Shown: in pieces, positions 18,485 through 26,424 of the stretch
How the letters are laid out: every line of letters starts with the position of its first letter
Numbering within the stretch: the first letter of the stretch is position 1
Origin: JANXQG01 sp963804375
GTDB lineage: Bacteria > Planctomycetota > Planctomycetia > Pirellulales > Thermoguttaceae
Direction: 5' to 3'
DNA length: 64,000 bases
NCBI GenBank assembly: GCA_963804375.1
Contig: CAWDQE010000018.1
Span: forward strand, 1-64,000
The notes under the pieces: generated by a model
What the model saw: only the letters and a program-made list of their open reading frames with translations
The model's database searches: none
What the model was told of the DNA's origin: nothing
Translations under genes and position numbers: made by a program

Positions 18485-19240
18485 ATTAGGGCTCCTGATA
18501 GCGTCGTCATCTGCAATCGCGGTCCAAAACTGTCCTTTGGCTTTGGCGTAATTCCGGCCATGCCCTGGAACTACTAGGCGTTGCAACCATCGGAATACGG
18601 AGGATCGACATCGCGTCTCTCGCCCCTACCCAAAGTATACCTCCACGCCTCGGTTTCTGGCAATCATCCGGCCAAAAACGCACTTCGAGGCCCCGCAAGG
18701 CCCTTCGATGCCCCTGCCGGGCTAGTTGGCGACAAAGCCAGGGTACGGCCTAGCAGCGGCGCTGACCGGGCACGTTTTCTGAAGCAAGCGTGGGTTGGAT
18801 TGCATCTTGTGCAAGAGCAGCGGGCCCAAGCCTTGCCCCGGAGTCCCCACGAGGGCTTGCGAAAAGGCGGTCGAGCACGGCGTTCCGCAGGCACCTTCAC
18901 GAGACGCCGGAGCCTGGTGTGGAGCCTAATCGGCCTCCCACTCGACCGGACACCGCGGCTTGACGATGATACCGGACAGCTCGGAAATCAGCCAGCGTTC
19001 TCATGCTGGGGCTTCAGCCACCAATCCTGCAAGCGGCGAGTGCCTGGGGTCGGGAAGCACGGTCTGGGCGGGCACCTCGACACCGAAAGCCTGGCCATGG
19101 GACGTCGAGACACCCGCGACGTTGCCACCGCCGGCGCATGACTCGGGGTCAGAACGGCACGCTATTTCTTTGCGGCTCTTTCATCCGCTGCTCCATGCCG
19201 GTTTTGACCGGCGCTTTCGATGTCCTTTTTCCGGCGCCGT
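18485..19240. other. Intergenic, no gene seen
   Basis: About 750 bp. Open frames exist on both strands, but their composition is unlike the neighbours and none shows a domain, signal peptide or ribosome binding site. No repeat of the cassette type was recognised. Confidence 0.45.
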
Positions 19241-19621
19241 CTAGCTGGGGCCATTCCAATAGAGCCGATCGGTTATCCTCCATCGTCCCCTATCTACCTT
19301 GGTTGGTGGCGTTCGGTATACGTAGAATGCCGTACGCCAAGCAACGAAAATGACCTCATCGTGCGAGACCAAAATGCCGCCTGCGTCCATCTTTTCCAAA
19401 GACTCGGGAACTCGTTCGTCGCACGATAGGATCTGTTCGCGCGGCGCCCCTTCCGGAACTAGGTCCATGAGCTGCATTCCACCGGCAACAATCTCATCGG
19501 CGTGCCGAACGCCGTATACATAAGGCGAGTAATCGACGATATAGATAAAGACGAGATAGACAACGACGAAGATTACGGCGATAACAACTAATAACCAGCG
19601 AAGGCAGCGGCGTAGACACAT
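19241..19621 (-). CDS. Small membrane-anchored hypothetical protein
   Basis: 126 residues, ATG at 19621. One N-terminal membrane segment (WLLVVIAVIFVVVYLVFIYI) and a soluble domain ending in WRITDRLYWNGPS. Its start lies 20 bp from a CCAGCC/GTTGGC remnant, the same spacing seen between cassette genes and attC sites further up. No family recognised. Confidence 0.6.
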   Translation of the reverse strand: MCLRRCLRWLLVVIAVIFVVVYLVFIYIVDYSPYVYGVRHADEIVAGGMQLMDLVPEGAPREQILSCDERVPESLEKMDAGGILVSHDEVIFVAWRTAFYVYRTPPTKVDRGRWRITDRLYWNGPS

Positions 19622-19641
19622 TACGATCTCTCCATAGGCGG

Positions 19642-19656
19642 CCAGCCGATGTTGGC
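19642..19656 (-). repeat. Collapsed attC-like site
   Basis: CCAGCCGATGTTGGC: the two boundary motifs of the family are separated by only three bases, as if the whole stem had been deleted. It lies exactly where a site is expected, 10 bp past the stop of the gene at 19667 and 20 bp before the start at 19621. Confidence 0.45.
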
Positions 19657-19666
19657 AGCTTTTCGA

Positions 19667-20122
19667 CTATTCCTTTTCCAGGGATACGCCCTTTACGAAC
19701 TCCGTCTCAAATTCCTTGCTCAGGGCTTCCATGTCGGCCACGTATTGTGGGCTTCCAGCTACATCCCAAACTTGGCTAAAGTGAAATTCGGTGAAGCCGC
19801 CACCGACATCCTTCCTTGGAAAGATTCGCACGCACAACAGGATCGGCGGGGAATCGTGAAAAGAGCCGCGATACCAAGAGTTGATCTCCCCCTCTCGGTG
19901 AACGCCGCTCCATGACGCCATTCCTCCCGGGCCGCTCGCCGTAGTGAATCCGTGGCTAACGAACCATTCTGCCAGTCTTTTCTTGAACGCCTCACTCTCG
20001 CGATCGTTCTTCGCAATCTTGGTGCCGATTTCCCCAACCCAACTACGCTGTTCCCTATGACACCCGGCGCAGAGGCACAAGCTGATGCATGCAATCCCAA
20101 TCGTGGACGTCGCATTTCGCAT
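19667..20122 (-). CDS. Hypothetical lipoprotein
   Basis: 151 residues from the ATG at 20122, chosen because GGAG lies 9 bp upstream. Signal peptide with lipobox (ACISLCLCAGC). Soluble domain with SWSGVHREGEINSW and ILLCVRIFPRKDV; no family recognised. Cassette-like position: the start is 20 bp from the CCAACGG end of the site at 20143. Confidence 0.65.
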   Translation of the reverse strand: MRNATSTIGIACISLCLCAGCHREQRSWVGEIGTKIAKNDRESEAFKKRLAEWFVSHGFTTASGPGGMASWSGVHREGEINSWYRGSFHDSPPILLCVRIFPRKDVGGGFTEFHFSQVWDVAGSPQYVADMEALSKEFETEFVKGVSLEKE

Positions 20123-20142
20123 CAAGATCATCTCCATTTCGG

Positions 20143-20286
20143 CCAACGGAAGGCACGGCCGACGCCGCAGCCTCCGACTTCATCAGGTTTGAGCTTCCAC
20201 TTTCCACTTATTCTACCAGCCTCCCACGCCCTGCACCACCAGACGGCGACGGCGCAGCCGGACTTTGCCGCTCGTCCTTTGTTGGC
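20143..20286 (-). repeat. attC-like site, long type
   Basis: Bounded by CCAACGG (20143-20149) and GTTGGC (20281-20286). Inside are GACGCCGCAG, TTATTCTACCAG, CCCTGCACCACCAGACGGCG and GACGGCGCAGCCGG, shared with the other long sites. The 3' end of the upstream gene (stop at 20208) reads into it. Confidence 0.7.
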
Positions 20287-20759
20287 GTCTCCTCCTGGGC
20301 GTGTGTTCGCTCCAACCTAGCCTGCTTCCAATATGACCACAGCATCGCGATCAGCAGCAACAAATTGACCGAGGAGCACCACAGAAGATCGTACCGATGC
20401 TGTTGTTGGAGTTGCACATCATACGGGAATTCCTTGAGCGGCACCCTGGCCTCATACTCTGCATGGCCTTGAGCATCGTGCCGTACCGTGACCTGCTCAT
20501 CCGAGAAGAAGAGGGAGACGGAACTCGGCCAGGTGAATACGCTATGGGTGGCATTAAGAAAGGAACTACAGTTGAAAATCGTCAAGGCGACCACGAGCCA
20601 GTACCGCCGTGTTCGGAGCCGCTCGGGGGTGATAGGCGAGGGGACTTCCGCTACGCACGCCTTGCTCTCCTCGGGCACAAGCCTGGCTTTCATTTCGGCA
20701 AGCTGCTTCTCGTTCTCAACAAGTCTTTGTCGTTGTTGCTCGACCCATTCATTTGACAT
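20208..20759 (-). CDS. Two-helix membrane protein, cassette gene
   Basis: 183 residues from ATG 20759 (MSNEWVEQQRQ). An N-terminal coiled coil (EQQRQRLVENEKQLAEMKA), a membrane segment (YWLVVALTIFNCSSFLNA), a periplasmic loop and a second membrane segment (SVNLLLLIAMLWSYW). The last 27 residues (PTKDERQSPAAP onward) are encoded inside the attC-like palindrome. The same PTKDERQSPAAP tail ends the LRR protein at 38258, so both genes lost their own stop and use the one in the repeat. Function unknown. Confidence 0.7.
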   Translation of the reverse strand: MSNEWVEQQRQRLVENEKQLAEMKARLVPEESKACVAEVPSPITPERLRTRRYWLVVALTIFNCSSFLNATHSVFTWPSSVSLFFSDEQVTVRHDAQGHAEYEARVPLKEFPYDVQLQQQHRYDLLWCSSVNLLLLIAMLWSYWKQARLERTHAQEETPTKDERQSPAAPSPSGGAGRGRLVE

Positions 20760-20786
20760 GGCTATCTCGCCCGACAGGTTTCCCGT

Positions 20787-20852
20787 CCAACGGGAGGCAC
20801 ACTCGTCGGCGTAGCCGATTGCGCAGCAACCCTGCGAGTGTGCCTTGCTGGC
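20787..20852 (-). repeat. attC-like site, short type
   Basis: 66 bp. CCAACGG at 20787, GCTGGC at 20847. Strong inner stem AGGCACACTCG / CGAGTGTGCCT plus GGCGTAGCC between. It starts 11 bp past the stop of the TPR gene and ends 27 bp before the next start. Confidence 0.75.
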
Positions 20853-20863
20853 CGCGATTGGCT

Positions 20864-21763
20864 TCACTTCTCCTTGTAGCCGAGCTTCTTGGCCTGGGCG
20901 AAATCCTCTTCCGCTTTGGCTTTCTCGCCTTTGTGCCAGTAGGCGAGGCCCCGGTTGTAATACACGACGGCATCCTGTGGGCAAAGTCGGATGGCCTCAT
21001 TGTAATCGGCGACGGCCTTGTCGTACTCGCTTTTGTCCCCATAGGCAACGCCACGGTTGCAATAGGCGTTGGCGTATTTTGGATTGAGCTGAATAGCTCC
21101 GGTGTAATCATCAATGGCCTTGTCGTATTCGCCCTTATCCTCGTAAGCATGGCCCCGGTTGAAATAGGCCATAGCCAACTTCGGGTTCAGACGGATGGCC
21201 TCTGTGAAGTTGGTGATCGCCGCATCGTAATCGCCCTTCATGGCGTAGGCAGTACCGCGTCCGTGGTAGGATTCGACGAGGTCGGGTTTGTAGCGAATTG
21301 CCTCGTCGTGGTTGGCGACGGCCTTGTCGTATTCACCCTGGTGCCAATAGGCGTTGCCCCGGTTGCTATATGCTTGGGCCAGCTTCGGATCGAGACGAAT
21401 GGCTTCCGAGCAGTCGGCAATCTCTTTGTCGTATTCGCCCTGGTGCCCATAGGCGGAGCCCCTGTCATAATACGCCCGGGCAAACCTCGGGTTACCCCGG
21501 ATGGCCGCGGTATAGTCGGCAATGGCCTTTTCGAATTCGCCCTTTCCATAGAAGGCAGTGCCCCGCCTGCAATACGATTCCGCATCTTTCGGGTTCAGCC
21601 GGATTGCCTCAGTAAAGGCGGCCATAGCGGCGTCAAAATCTCCTTTGTCCAAGCAAGCCTTGCCCTTCTCGTAGGCTTCCTTGGCCGCATCGGCGCTTGC
21701 CGCAACATTCGGCAGCAGCGAGGCTCCGATCAGCACGGCCGCCAAGCACTTGAACGTGTTCAT
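20864..21763 (-). CDS. Secreted TPR protein, cassette gene
   Basis: 299 residues. ATG 21763 with GGAGG 9 bp upstream and a signal peptide (CLAAVLIGASLLPNVAASADA), so the longer open frame is not used. About seven TPRs follow, each with the pattern GEYDKAIADYTEAIRLNPK. It ends EDFAQAKKLGYKEK, closely matching the tail EADFAEARRLGYGSR of the TPR gene at 45303, so the two cassette genes are paralogues. TPRs mediate protein contacts; the partner is unknown. First gene after the head block at 21800. Confidence 0.88.
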   Translation of the reverse strand: MNTFKCLAAVLIGASLLPNVAASADAAKEAYEKGKACLDKGDFDAAMAAFTEAIRLNPKDAESYCRRGTAFYGKGEFEKAIADYTAAIRGNPRFARAYYDRGSAYGHQGEYDKEIADCSEAIRLDPKLAQAYSNRGNAYWHQGEYDKAVANHDEAIRYKPDLVESYHGRGTAYAMKGDYDAAITNFTEAIRLNPKLAMAYFNRGHAYEDKGEYDKAIDDYTGAIQLNPKYANAYCNRGVAYGDKSEYDKAVADYNEAIRLCPQDAVVYYNRGLAYWHKGEKAKAEEDFAQAKKLGYKEK

Positions 21764-21799
21764 GGCTTTCCTCCAGGTTCGATGGATTCTCCTGCACGG

Positions 21800-22081
21800 C
21801 CAGCGGCGTTCTACTTGACACCAAGTTTTTCGCCGCTTGCCACAGTATACTCCCGCGTCAATACTTGTCGCAATCGAAGGGCCAAATTCGCATCCCGACC
21901 TTTCGTCATTAGGGGGGTGTCCCGTGCCACGACTGCCAGCCAATTCCCGCATCAGCTTGAAGCTTCGAGGAGGCAAAACCCATCGGATTGAGCTAGTCCG
22001 CAATCCGTTCAACCAACGCTTCTGGGTGCGGAGGAACGGCAAGCAATCGGCAAAGCTCCCAGAAGCCACGGCCACGGAGAT
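21800..22081 (+). repeat. Array head block, copy 1
   Basis: About 280 bp, closely similar to copy 2 at 29085. Begins with CCAGCGG at the array edge, then a near-identical stretch GTTCTACTTGACACCAAG, a shared TTCGTCATTAGGGGGG leader and the first 55 codons or so of a small plus-strand gene. Similarity ends abruptly near 22081. Both copies sit directly upstream of the first gene of a run of minus-strand cassettes. Confidence 0.75.
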
Positions 22082-22196
22082 CCGTCTGCGCCGTGCCCTG
22101 CAATCGCTCTTGCGAAGATTGCTCGCCCATTGGAGACCGCATGAAAAGACGCGCCCTAACGACCTTGATCGCCCTACTGGCCGGTTACAAGAGTAG
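21924..22196 (+). CDS. Small array-head protein, 3' end replaced
   Basis: GTG start at 21924 after GGGGGG. The first 55 residues or so (RISLKLRGGKTHRIELVRN, then QRFWVRRNGKQSAKLPEATA) match the head gene at 29210 almost exactly. After TATEI the frame continues into unrelated sequence (about 35 residues), so this copy is probably a truncated fusion. Beta-beta-beta-alpha shape is plausible. It is divergent from the array, where an integrase gene would stand in an integron. No known family. Confidence 0.5.
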   Translation: MPRLPANSRISLKLRGGKTHRIELVRNPFNQRFWVRRNGKQSAKLPEATATEIRLRRALQSLLRRLLAHWRPHEKTRPNDLDRPTGRLQE

Positions 22197-22275
22197 CCCC
22201 GATGAACGGCTTGTTGAGATGGCCAACGAACACGAGAAAAGCCAATCCGAACAAAGCCAGGAGATGGCCCGCACG
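22141..22275 (+). pseudogene. 5' fragment of a small secreted/lipoprotein-like gene
   Basis: From ATG 22141 the frame reads KRRALTTLIALLAGYKSSPD, then ERLVEMANEHEKSQSEQ and QEMARTQQ, a signal-like start followed by a charged helix. A lipobox would need LAGC; here it is LAGY. Coding character fades near 22275, just before the antisense LRR gene end. Looks like the 5' remnant of a gene cut by the rearrangement that truncated head copy 1. Confidence 0.35.
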
Positions 22276-22292
22276 CAACAAAGGCGGCCGAA

Positions 22293-23009
22293 TCAGGGGA
22301 TGACTGAAATCGTGCAATTCGGAAGTGCCTGCTGGAGTTTCTTCACGCCGGCGGCCGTGGCATGGGTGTTAATCAACAGTACAAATGTTAGTTGCTTCAT
22401 CCGCTGAAGATGCACCAGGCCGGCATCGGTCACGTTCGTGCCGCCAAGCCCAAGCAATTTGAGTTGGGTCAGCCCGGCAAGCTTCCCCAGGCCGGCCTCC
22501 GTAACTTGCGTCCCGTAAAGTCGCAGACTTTCGAGCTGCTTTAGCCCGGCGAGCTTCTCCAGCCCCACATCCGTCACGTCCGCGTCCTCAATGTGGAGTT
22601 CCTTTAGTTCGCGGAGCACTTGGAGATGCTCCAGGCCGGCGTCGGTAACATTCGTAGACCAGAGTGCCAAATCTTGCACATGATTCATCACATCGAGCGG
22701 TTCCAGCCTGCTATCCGTTACTTGCTGGCCCTGCAACGTCACACGAATAACGTGCGCAAAGAAATGTTCTCCCAAGACGCCGTGAAGCCACGCCGGTCCC
22801 GCCGCATTTTTATCCCACTCGACTACCCCGCCCGCCTCCTGAATCGCCGCCGCCGCTTCCTCTTCGCGCTTCTCCTTCCACAGCTTCACCGCCAGCCAAC
22901 TGTAAGGAATGACGCAAAGCGTGACGAACACCAGCAGCGTCCGCAGCCTGAATTGATACCAGCGGATGCTGGGCTTCGGCACGGCGGGTTCTGGTTCTGC
23001 TACGCTCAT
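22293..23009 (-). CDS. Membrane-anchored LRR protein, cassette gene
   Basis: 238 residues from ATG 23009. Cytoplasmic Pro-rich start, membrane segment after QFRLRTLLVFVTLCVIPYSW, then about five leucine-rich repeats of 24 residues (TNVTDAGLEHLQVLRELKEL type). It ends GVKKLQQALPNCTISVIP, a C-terminus shared with the LRR cassette genes at 23540 and 38258. LRRs of this type mediate protein binding; the ligand is unknown. Its start is 20 bp from the attC-like site at 23030. No attC-like site is visible after its stop; the truncated head copy 1 lies there. Confidence 0.85.
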   Translation of the reverse strand: MSVAEPEPAVPKPSIRWYQFRLRTLLVFVTLCVIPYSWLAVKLWKEKREEEAAAAIQEAGGVVEWDKNAAGPAWLHGVLGEHFFAHVIRVTLQGQQVTDSRLEPLDVMNHVQDLALWSTNVTDAGLEHLQVLRELKELHIEDADVTDVGLEKLAGLKQLESLRLYGTQVTEAGLGKLAGLTQLKLLGLGGTNVTDAGLVHLQRMKQLTFVLLINTHATAAGVKKLQQALPNCTISVIP

Positions 23010-23029
23010 GGCATTTGTGCTCGTCGCCG

Positions 23030-23096
23030 CCAGCGGTGGGCGTTCCCGACAGCGTAGCTGGCCGCGCAGCGGCACTGCGGGAACGCTCCTGCTGGC
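23030..23096 (-). repeat. attC-like site, short type
   Basis: 67 bp from CCAGCGG (23030) to GCTGGC (23091). The inner arms GGGCGTTCCCG and CGGGAACGCTC pair. Follows the stop of the gene at 23107 by 10 bp. Confidence 0.75.
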
Positions 23097-23106
23097 AGTT
23101 TCTCTA

Positions 23107-23448
23107 TTAACGGTCGCGATCGCCGGGATCTAAATCAGGTTTCCTAATCCCATCTTCCGTTTCCCAGCGACGGGTAGCTTCGGCGAAGATCGGGCCGTGC
23201 AATGTACTTGTGTACAAATCTGACCCCGCCTTCTTCATGTTCTCCATGTATCGGCAGAGAGAACCATAGTTGTGCGGTGCGGTCAGTTCGGTCCAGATTG
23301 CCCGTTCCTCTGCGCTCAGAGGGTGGTACTCGATCAAGTTTTCCATCAGCCGACCGCCGACATTGCCGCCCGGGTCCGGTCCCTTCCGCCAAGAGGCATC
23401 GGAAAGCGCACCAAACAGCTTCCAGATCCTCTCATCCTCGGCATCCAT
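23107..23448 (-). CDS. Small hypothetical cassette protein
   Basis: 113 residues, ATG 23448. Acidic, alpha-helical: MDAEDERIWKLFGALSDASW, then a Gly-rich GGNVGG segment and helix MENLIEYHPLSAEERAIW, resembling small toxin-immunity or nuclease-inhibitor proteins in general shape only. No recognised family. Flanked on both sides by short attC-like sites. Confidence 0.65.
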   Translation of the reverse strand: MDAEDERIWKLFGALSDASWRKGPDPGGNVGGRLMENLIEYHPLSAEERAIWTELTAPHNYGSLCRYMENMKKAGSDLYTSTLHGPIFAEATRRWETEDGIRKPDLDPGDRDR

Positions 23449-23485
23449 CAACAACGATCTTTCGTGCTATTGCGGCGCGGTTCGG

Positions 23486-23538
23486 CCAGCGGGAGGCGTA
23501 CCCGACGCGCAGCGGCGCAGTGGGCACGCCGGGTTGGC
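23486..23538 (-). repeat. attC-like site, shortest
   Basis: 53 bp from CCAGCGG to GTTGGC with arms GAGGCGTACCCG and CGGGCACGCC-like around GACGCGCAGCGGCGC. The stop codon of the LRR gene begins two bases past the GTTGGC end. Confidence 0.75.
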
Positions 23539-23539
23539 C

Positions 23540-24100
23540 CTATTTTTCGATCGTAATCTTGCACCTCGGCAATACCCGCTGAAGCTTCTTTACGCCCTCG
23601 TCTGTAGTTTTCGTTGCTCGGAGATGAAGTGTCCGGAGGTCATTCAGCTTTGTGAGGTGCTCCAATCCCGCATCGGTAATCTCCTCGTTGGCAATCACCA
23701 AGTCTCGGAGCTGATTCAACGGCTCCAGGTACTTGAGCATACCGTCATCAATATCTGGATTCCCGAGTGTAAGAGTTCGAAGCTTTGGGAAGTATTTTAG
23801 CTGACCCAGGCAATCTTTGATACCCAAGCCCGTCGGGGCATTTATCATCAGTTCCTCTTCACTGATATCGACCAATGTGACGCTCTTCGTGCGGTGATCA
23901 AAGAGGCTTGTATCCGCTCGGCAGTGCGAGCCGTCCTGGAAACTGACAAACCCACCATACATGACGATTGTCTTTGCCGCTTCCTGCTGGTGCCGAGCTG
24001 TCTGCTCTATCTGGTCGTTGCCCGCACCAGTTGCAACGGTCACGAACATGATGGCAAGTGACAAGCCCAGCGTGAGCATCGAACACGTGATACGGTTCAT
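23540..24100 (-). CDS. Secreted LRR protein, cassette gene
   Basis: 186 residues, ATG 24100 with GGAG upstream. Signal peptide (LTLGLSLAIMFVTVATGAG), a 60-residue linker with HCRADTSLFDHRT, then three or four LRRs (LRTLTLGNPDIDDGML, LRDLVIANEEITDAGLEHL). The ending GVKKLQRVLPRCKITIEK is the common C-terminus of the cassette LRR family here. Protein-binding role in the periplasm is inferred. Confidence 0.85.
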   Translation of the reverse strand: MNRITCSMLTLGLSLAIMFVTVATGAGNDQIEQTARHQQEAAKTIVMYGGFVSFQDGSHCRADTSLFDHRTKSVTLVDISEEELMINAPTGLGIKDCLGQLKYFPKLRTLTLGNPDIDDGMLKYLEPLNQLRDLVIANEEITDAGLEHLTKLNDLRTLHLRATKTTDEGVKKLQRVLPRCKITIEK

Positions 24101-24130
24101 ACGATTCTCCTCGATAATAGTTTGTTGCCG

Positions 24131-24196
24131 CCAACGGGAGGCGTGCCTGACGCGCAGCGTCCGCACAGCGGACTTTGCGAGCTACGCCGTGTTGGT
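24131..24196 (-). repeat. attC-like site, short type
   Basis: 66 bp, CCAACGG to GTTGGT. On the gene strand the arm GGCGTAGC pairs with GCACGCC leaving one unpaired A, the kind of extrahelical base known from true attC sites. Central CAAAGTCCGC/GCGGAC stem. Confidence 0.8.
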
Positions 24197-24208
24197 CATT
24201 CAACGCTA

Positions 24209-24496
24209 CTAATCACCTTCCACAATCCTTAACTCGTAGCAGAATGCAGTCCCATCGCTGCGCAACACGTAAAGGTAATCGGCAGGAGTTGCCAGCACCA
24301 TCGTCTGTCCAAGGCCGGTGTTCTGGTTATTGCTATCCCAGTCCATCGTGCCAAAACTGATCCATTGTGGAAGCGTCGGGAAATCACGCTCAAGTCCATT
24401 CCAGGGGCCGCCTTTGAATCTGGCCTTCATCGCTGATATCCAGTCCTCCGCTTTACGGGTCGGCTGGCCGACGCCGTTCTCGTCGACGCCAGCCAA
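24209..24496 (-). CDS. Small hypothetical cassette protein
   Basis: 95 residues if a TTG start at 24496 is used; an internal ATG near 24432 (MKARFKGGPWNG) would give about 73. Beta-rich: LPQWISFGTMDWDS, TMVLATPADYLYVLRSDGTA, CYELRIVEGD. The TTG overlaps the CCAGCC end of the next site, so the 5' end of this cassette may have been altered. No family recognised. Confidence 0.55.
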   Translation of the reverse strand: MAGVDENGVGQPTRKAEDWISAMKARFKGGPWNGLERDFPTLPQWISFGTMDWDSNNQNTGLGQTMVLATPADYLYVLRSDGTAFCYELRIVEGD

Positions 24497-24588
24497 GCCA
24501 GAACTACGTTTTATTCTATCGCGGCCAGGCCGCCTGCACCAGGGTCAAGGCGTCCGCGCAGCGGCTCAGCGGGCATGCCGTTGTTGGC
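24489..24588 (-). repeat. attC-like site, one arm altered
   Basis: GTTGGC end (24583) with CAGCGGCTCAGCGGGCATGC is typical, but the opposite end reads CCAGCC and its arm does not complement GGGCATGCCG. The middle contains TTATTCTATCGC and GCCGCCTGCACCAGG like the long sites. Possibly a chimera of two sites. Confidence 0.5.
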
Positions 24589-24599
24589 GGTTCGCGCCT

Positions 24600-25322
24600 C
24601 TACTTTCGCCCTCGTTTTCCCTGACTTCGCGCAACAAGATTACGAATGTCCTGCGCCGTCAATTGCGTCAAGCACTCGGGCATGAGCCAAACGGCGTTCG
24701 AGTGGTATGTTCCGCGATCGTCGCGAAGGCGAAAGGAGATCGCGTTATCGCGCAGGGCGCGGTGGCCACCATGAGCACCATGGCCTCCGAAGACCGGAAC
24801 CAAATCCGGGAACGCTTCCGCGATCACCCGACGGACGTGGACCATCTCGTCTCTTGTCGCCGTGCGATTGCGGTCTATGAATCGTCGCTGCGTGTGGTCC
24901 CATGTTACTGTCCCCGAATCGGCATACGGACAGTCCGTTTTGGGAATAGGATTGGGACACACTGCGAGCAATGCGGACGAACCTGCGCTGCAGTTACCCC
25001 GTGGGTAATGCCTTTCCATGCCACGCAGGATGAAATGAATCATGACTTGAGCCAGCACTTCTGGGGGAATTCCTTCGTCGTCCGGAGTCGAACCGTCGTC
25101 ACGCATCAAGACTATCTCTTTCTTCTCCGGAACAAGAACTGCCAACACCTCACTACCCATACAGCCTACCTGCCAAATCGCTTTGATTGCCGCTAGATCA
25201 CAGCACTCGGCAACGTCTGCCTCCAAACGAACGAGGGCGTCCGTTGCACTCACCTCTCCGCTTCCAACTGCTTCTGTCAATTGCAGAACAGTTCTTGAAA
25301 GCTTCTCGAAGTCTGCTGCCAT
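24600..25322 (-). CDS. Hypothetical cassette protein
   Basis: 240 residues, ATG 25322 with a GGAGG ribosome binding site. N-terminal helical part (LSRTVLQLTEAVGSGEVSA, VAECCDLAAIKAIW), then a central region with MRDDGSTPDDEGIPPEVLAQ and a C-terminal domain with HTQRRFIDRNRTATRDEM and VFGGHGAHGGHRALRDN. The His/Gly-rich loop could bind metal, but no catalytic family is recognised. Confidence 0.65.
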   Translation of the reverse strand: MAADFEKLSRTVLQLTEAVGSGEVSATDALVRLEADVAECCDLAAIKAIWQVGCMGSEVLAVLVPEKKEIVLMRDDGSTPDDEGIPPEVLAQVMIHFILRGMERHYPRGNCSAGSSALLAVCPNPIPKTDCPYADSGTVTWDHTQRRFIDRNRTATRDEMVHVRRVIAEAFPDLVPVFGGHGAHGGHRALRDNAISFRLRDDRGTYHSNAVWLMPECLTQLTAQDIRNLVARSQGKRGRK

Positions 25323-25398
25323 AGTAAAACCTCCAGGGATCTACGGATCGCGTCTTCTGTCACTCCCTCAACATGGCCCAAGGATTGCTAGGGAAAGG

Positions 25399-25525
25399 CC
25401 AACGGTGCCCGCAGCCGACGCCGCAGGTTCCATCCTTCAAGAGTCCAAGCTGTCGGCCAGTTTACCATTTTCCCGCGGCCTGCACCACCAGGCGGCGACC
25501 CGTTCTGCGGCTGCGGGTTGTTGGC
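25399..25525 (-). repeat. attC-like site, long type
   Basis: 127 bp. CCAACGG at 25399, GTTGGC at 25520. Outer arms CCCGCAGCCG and CGGCTGCGGG pair exactly; the middle carries CAGTTTACCATTTT and GGCCTGCACCACCAGGCGGC. Nearly the same design and length as the site at 28637. Confidence 0.85.
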
Positions 25526-25530
25526 GGCAT

Positions 25531-25988
25531 TTACGGATTCAAACCAAAATGCTGCCGGAGCGATTCAATGTTTCTGCGCGTTAGCGATCGTGCATGTTTG
25601 AGGCCCTCCTCCGTCGCCCCGAAACGGACAACGCGCATTTCATCCCACTCCGCTTCCGTACGTGGACCGCGCGCAACCCAGCCTTGAGGGCCTCCTGCAC
25701 CTTCGCGGGGACGGTTCTGAGGAAGACCGTGATTGCTTCGGGGCCTAGCGGCTCGGTCGAAAGGAGACTATCGATCAGTGAGTTCGTCATCTCGCCCTCG
25801 CGAATAATCCCACGAGTATGCAAGATTAGAATGCGTTCGAGATTGATCTGAAGGAGCATGCTCCCCATTTCGGCCTCGGAAATGACGCCACGAGCATGCA
25901 GTTCCCGAGCCTCTTTCACCCTTCTCAGTCGTTCGTCTACCGCTCTCTGCTGCGGTGTCCTTTCATCGAACGGTGTCTCTGATTCCAT
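25531..25988 (-). CDS. Helical cassette protein with a frameshift near its 3' end
   Basis: From ATG 25988 the frame runs to a stop at 25581 (135 residues): MESETPFDERT, then helices (VDERLRRVKEARELHARG, GSMLLQINLERILIL). After VQEALKAG, at about 25655-25690, the frame turns arginine-rich. One base added there restores a better reading (RTEAEWDEMRVVRFGATEEG, then RRNIESLRQHFGLNP) that stops at 25531, only 5 bp from the attC-like site like its neighbours. So a one-base loss or sequencing error is likely. Function unknown. Confidence 0.6.
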
Positions 25989-26018
25989 CTAAAAGCCCTT
26001 CGCAGCAAGCTGCCGCCG

Positions 26019-26091
26019 CCAACGGTACGGCCTACTCGTCAGCCGCAGGTTGATCCGCCGAAGGCGGACTTTGCGGCTGGCCGGTGTTGGA
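26019..26091 (-). repeat. attC-like site, short type
   Basis: 73 bp, CCAACGG to GTTGGA. Inner stem CAGCCGCA / TGCGGCTG and GATCCGCCGAAGGCGGA hairpin tip. Confidence 0.75.
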
Positions 26092-26343
26092 AGTTTCTTG
26101 AACGTAATGTTTCTTCAACTCGGCAGCGGTATCAGGCGGAACGCTCCACGTCTGGTAACACTCGCAGCCATCTTCGGGGCACTCAATCCATCCTTCGATT
26201 GGCGGCCGGGATGTCGCGCAGAGATGATGCTCTTGCCAAGGATGCCCGCACTGCTCGCAGGCGCGGTCACACGAATCAACGCCTCGAATCCAAGCACCAA
26301 TGGCGTTTAGGTCGCCGACTCTTGCCTTGATGGTTTCATTCAT
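26032..26343 (-). CDS. Small Cys-rich cassette protein
   Basis: 103 residues, ATG 26343, 9 bp from a CCAACGG. Five cysteines in CDRACEQCGHPW and CPEDGCECYQTW, plus a His-containing EHHLCAT: a possible zinc-binding unit. The tail QSPPSADQPAADE is encoded inside the attC-like site, meaning the gene has no stop of its own before the palindrome. No family recognised. Confidence 0.65.
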   Translation of the reverse strand: MNETIKARVGDLNAIGAWIRGVDSCDRACEQCGHPWQEHHLCATSRPPIEGWIECPEDGCECYQTWSVPPDTAAELKKHYVQETSNTGQPQSPPSADQPAADE

Positions 26344-26352
26344 CTTGACCGT

Positions 26353-26419
26353 CCAACGGGTCGCCCTGTTCGTCGCCGCAGGCGACCGCGAAGCGGCTCT
26401 GCGAACGGGCGTTGTTGGC
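26353..26419 (-). repeat. attC-like site, short type
   Basis: 67 bp, CCAACGG to GTTGGC. Arms CGCCCTGTTCG and CGAACGGGCG pair with small bulges; tip GTCGCCGCAGGCGAC is a perfect hairpin stem. Confidence 0.85.
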
Positions 26420-26424
26420 CCGGC

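Noticed and set aside
18581..19141. Plus-strand open frame in the 18.5-19.2 kb gap
   Set aside because: No start context and an arginine-rich composition typical of GC-rich non-coding frames.
21806..21850. TTGACA and TATACT in the head leader as a sigma-70 promoter
   Set aside because: The spacing between the two is about 25 bp, too long. Either motif may matter, but a standard promoter is not shown.
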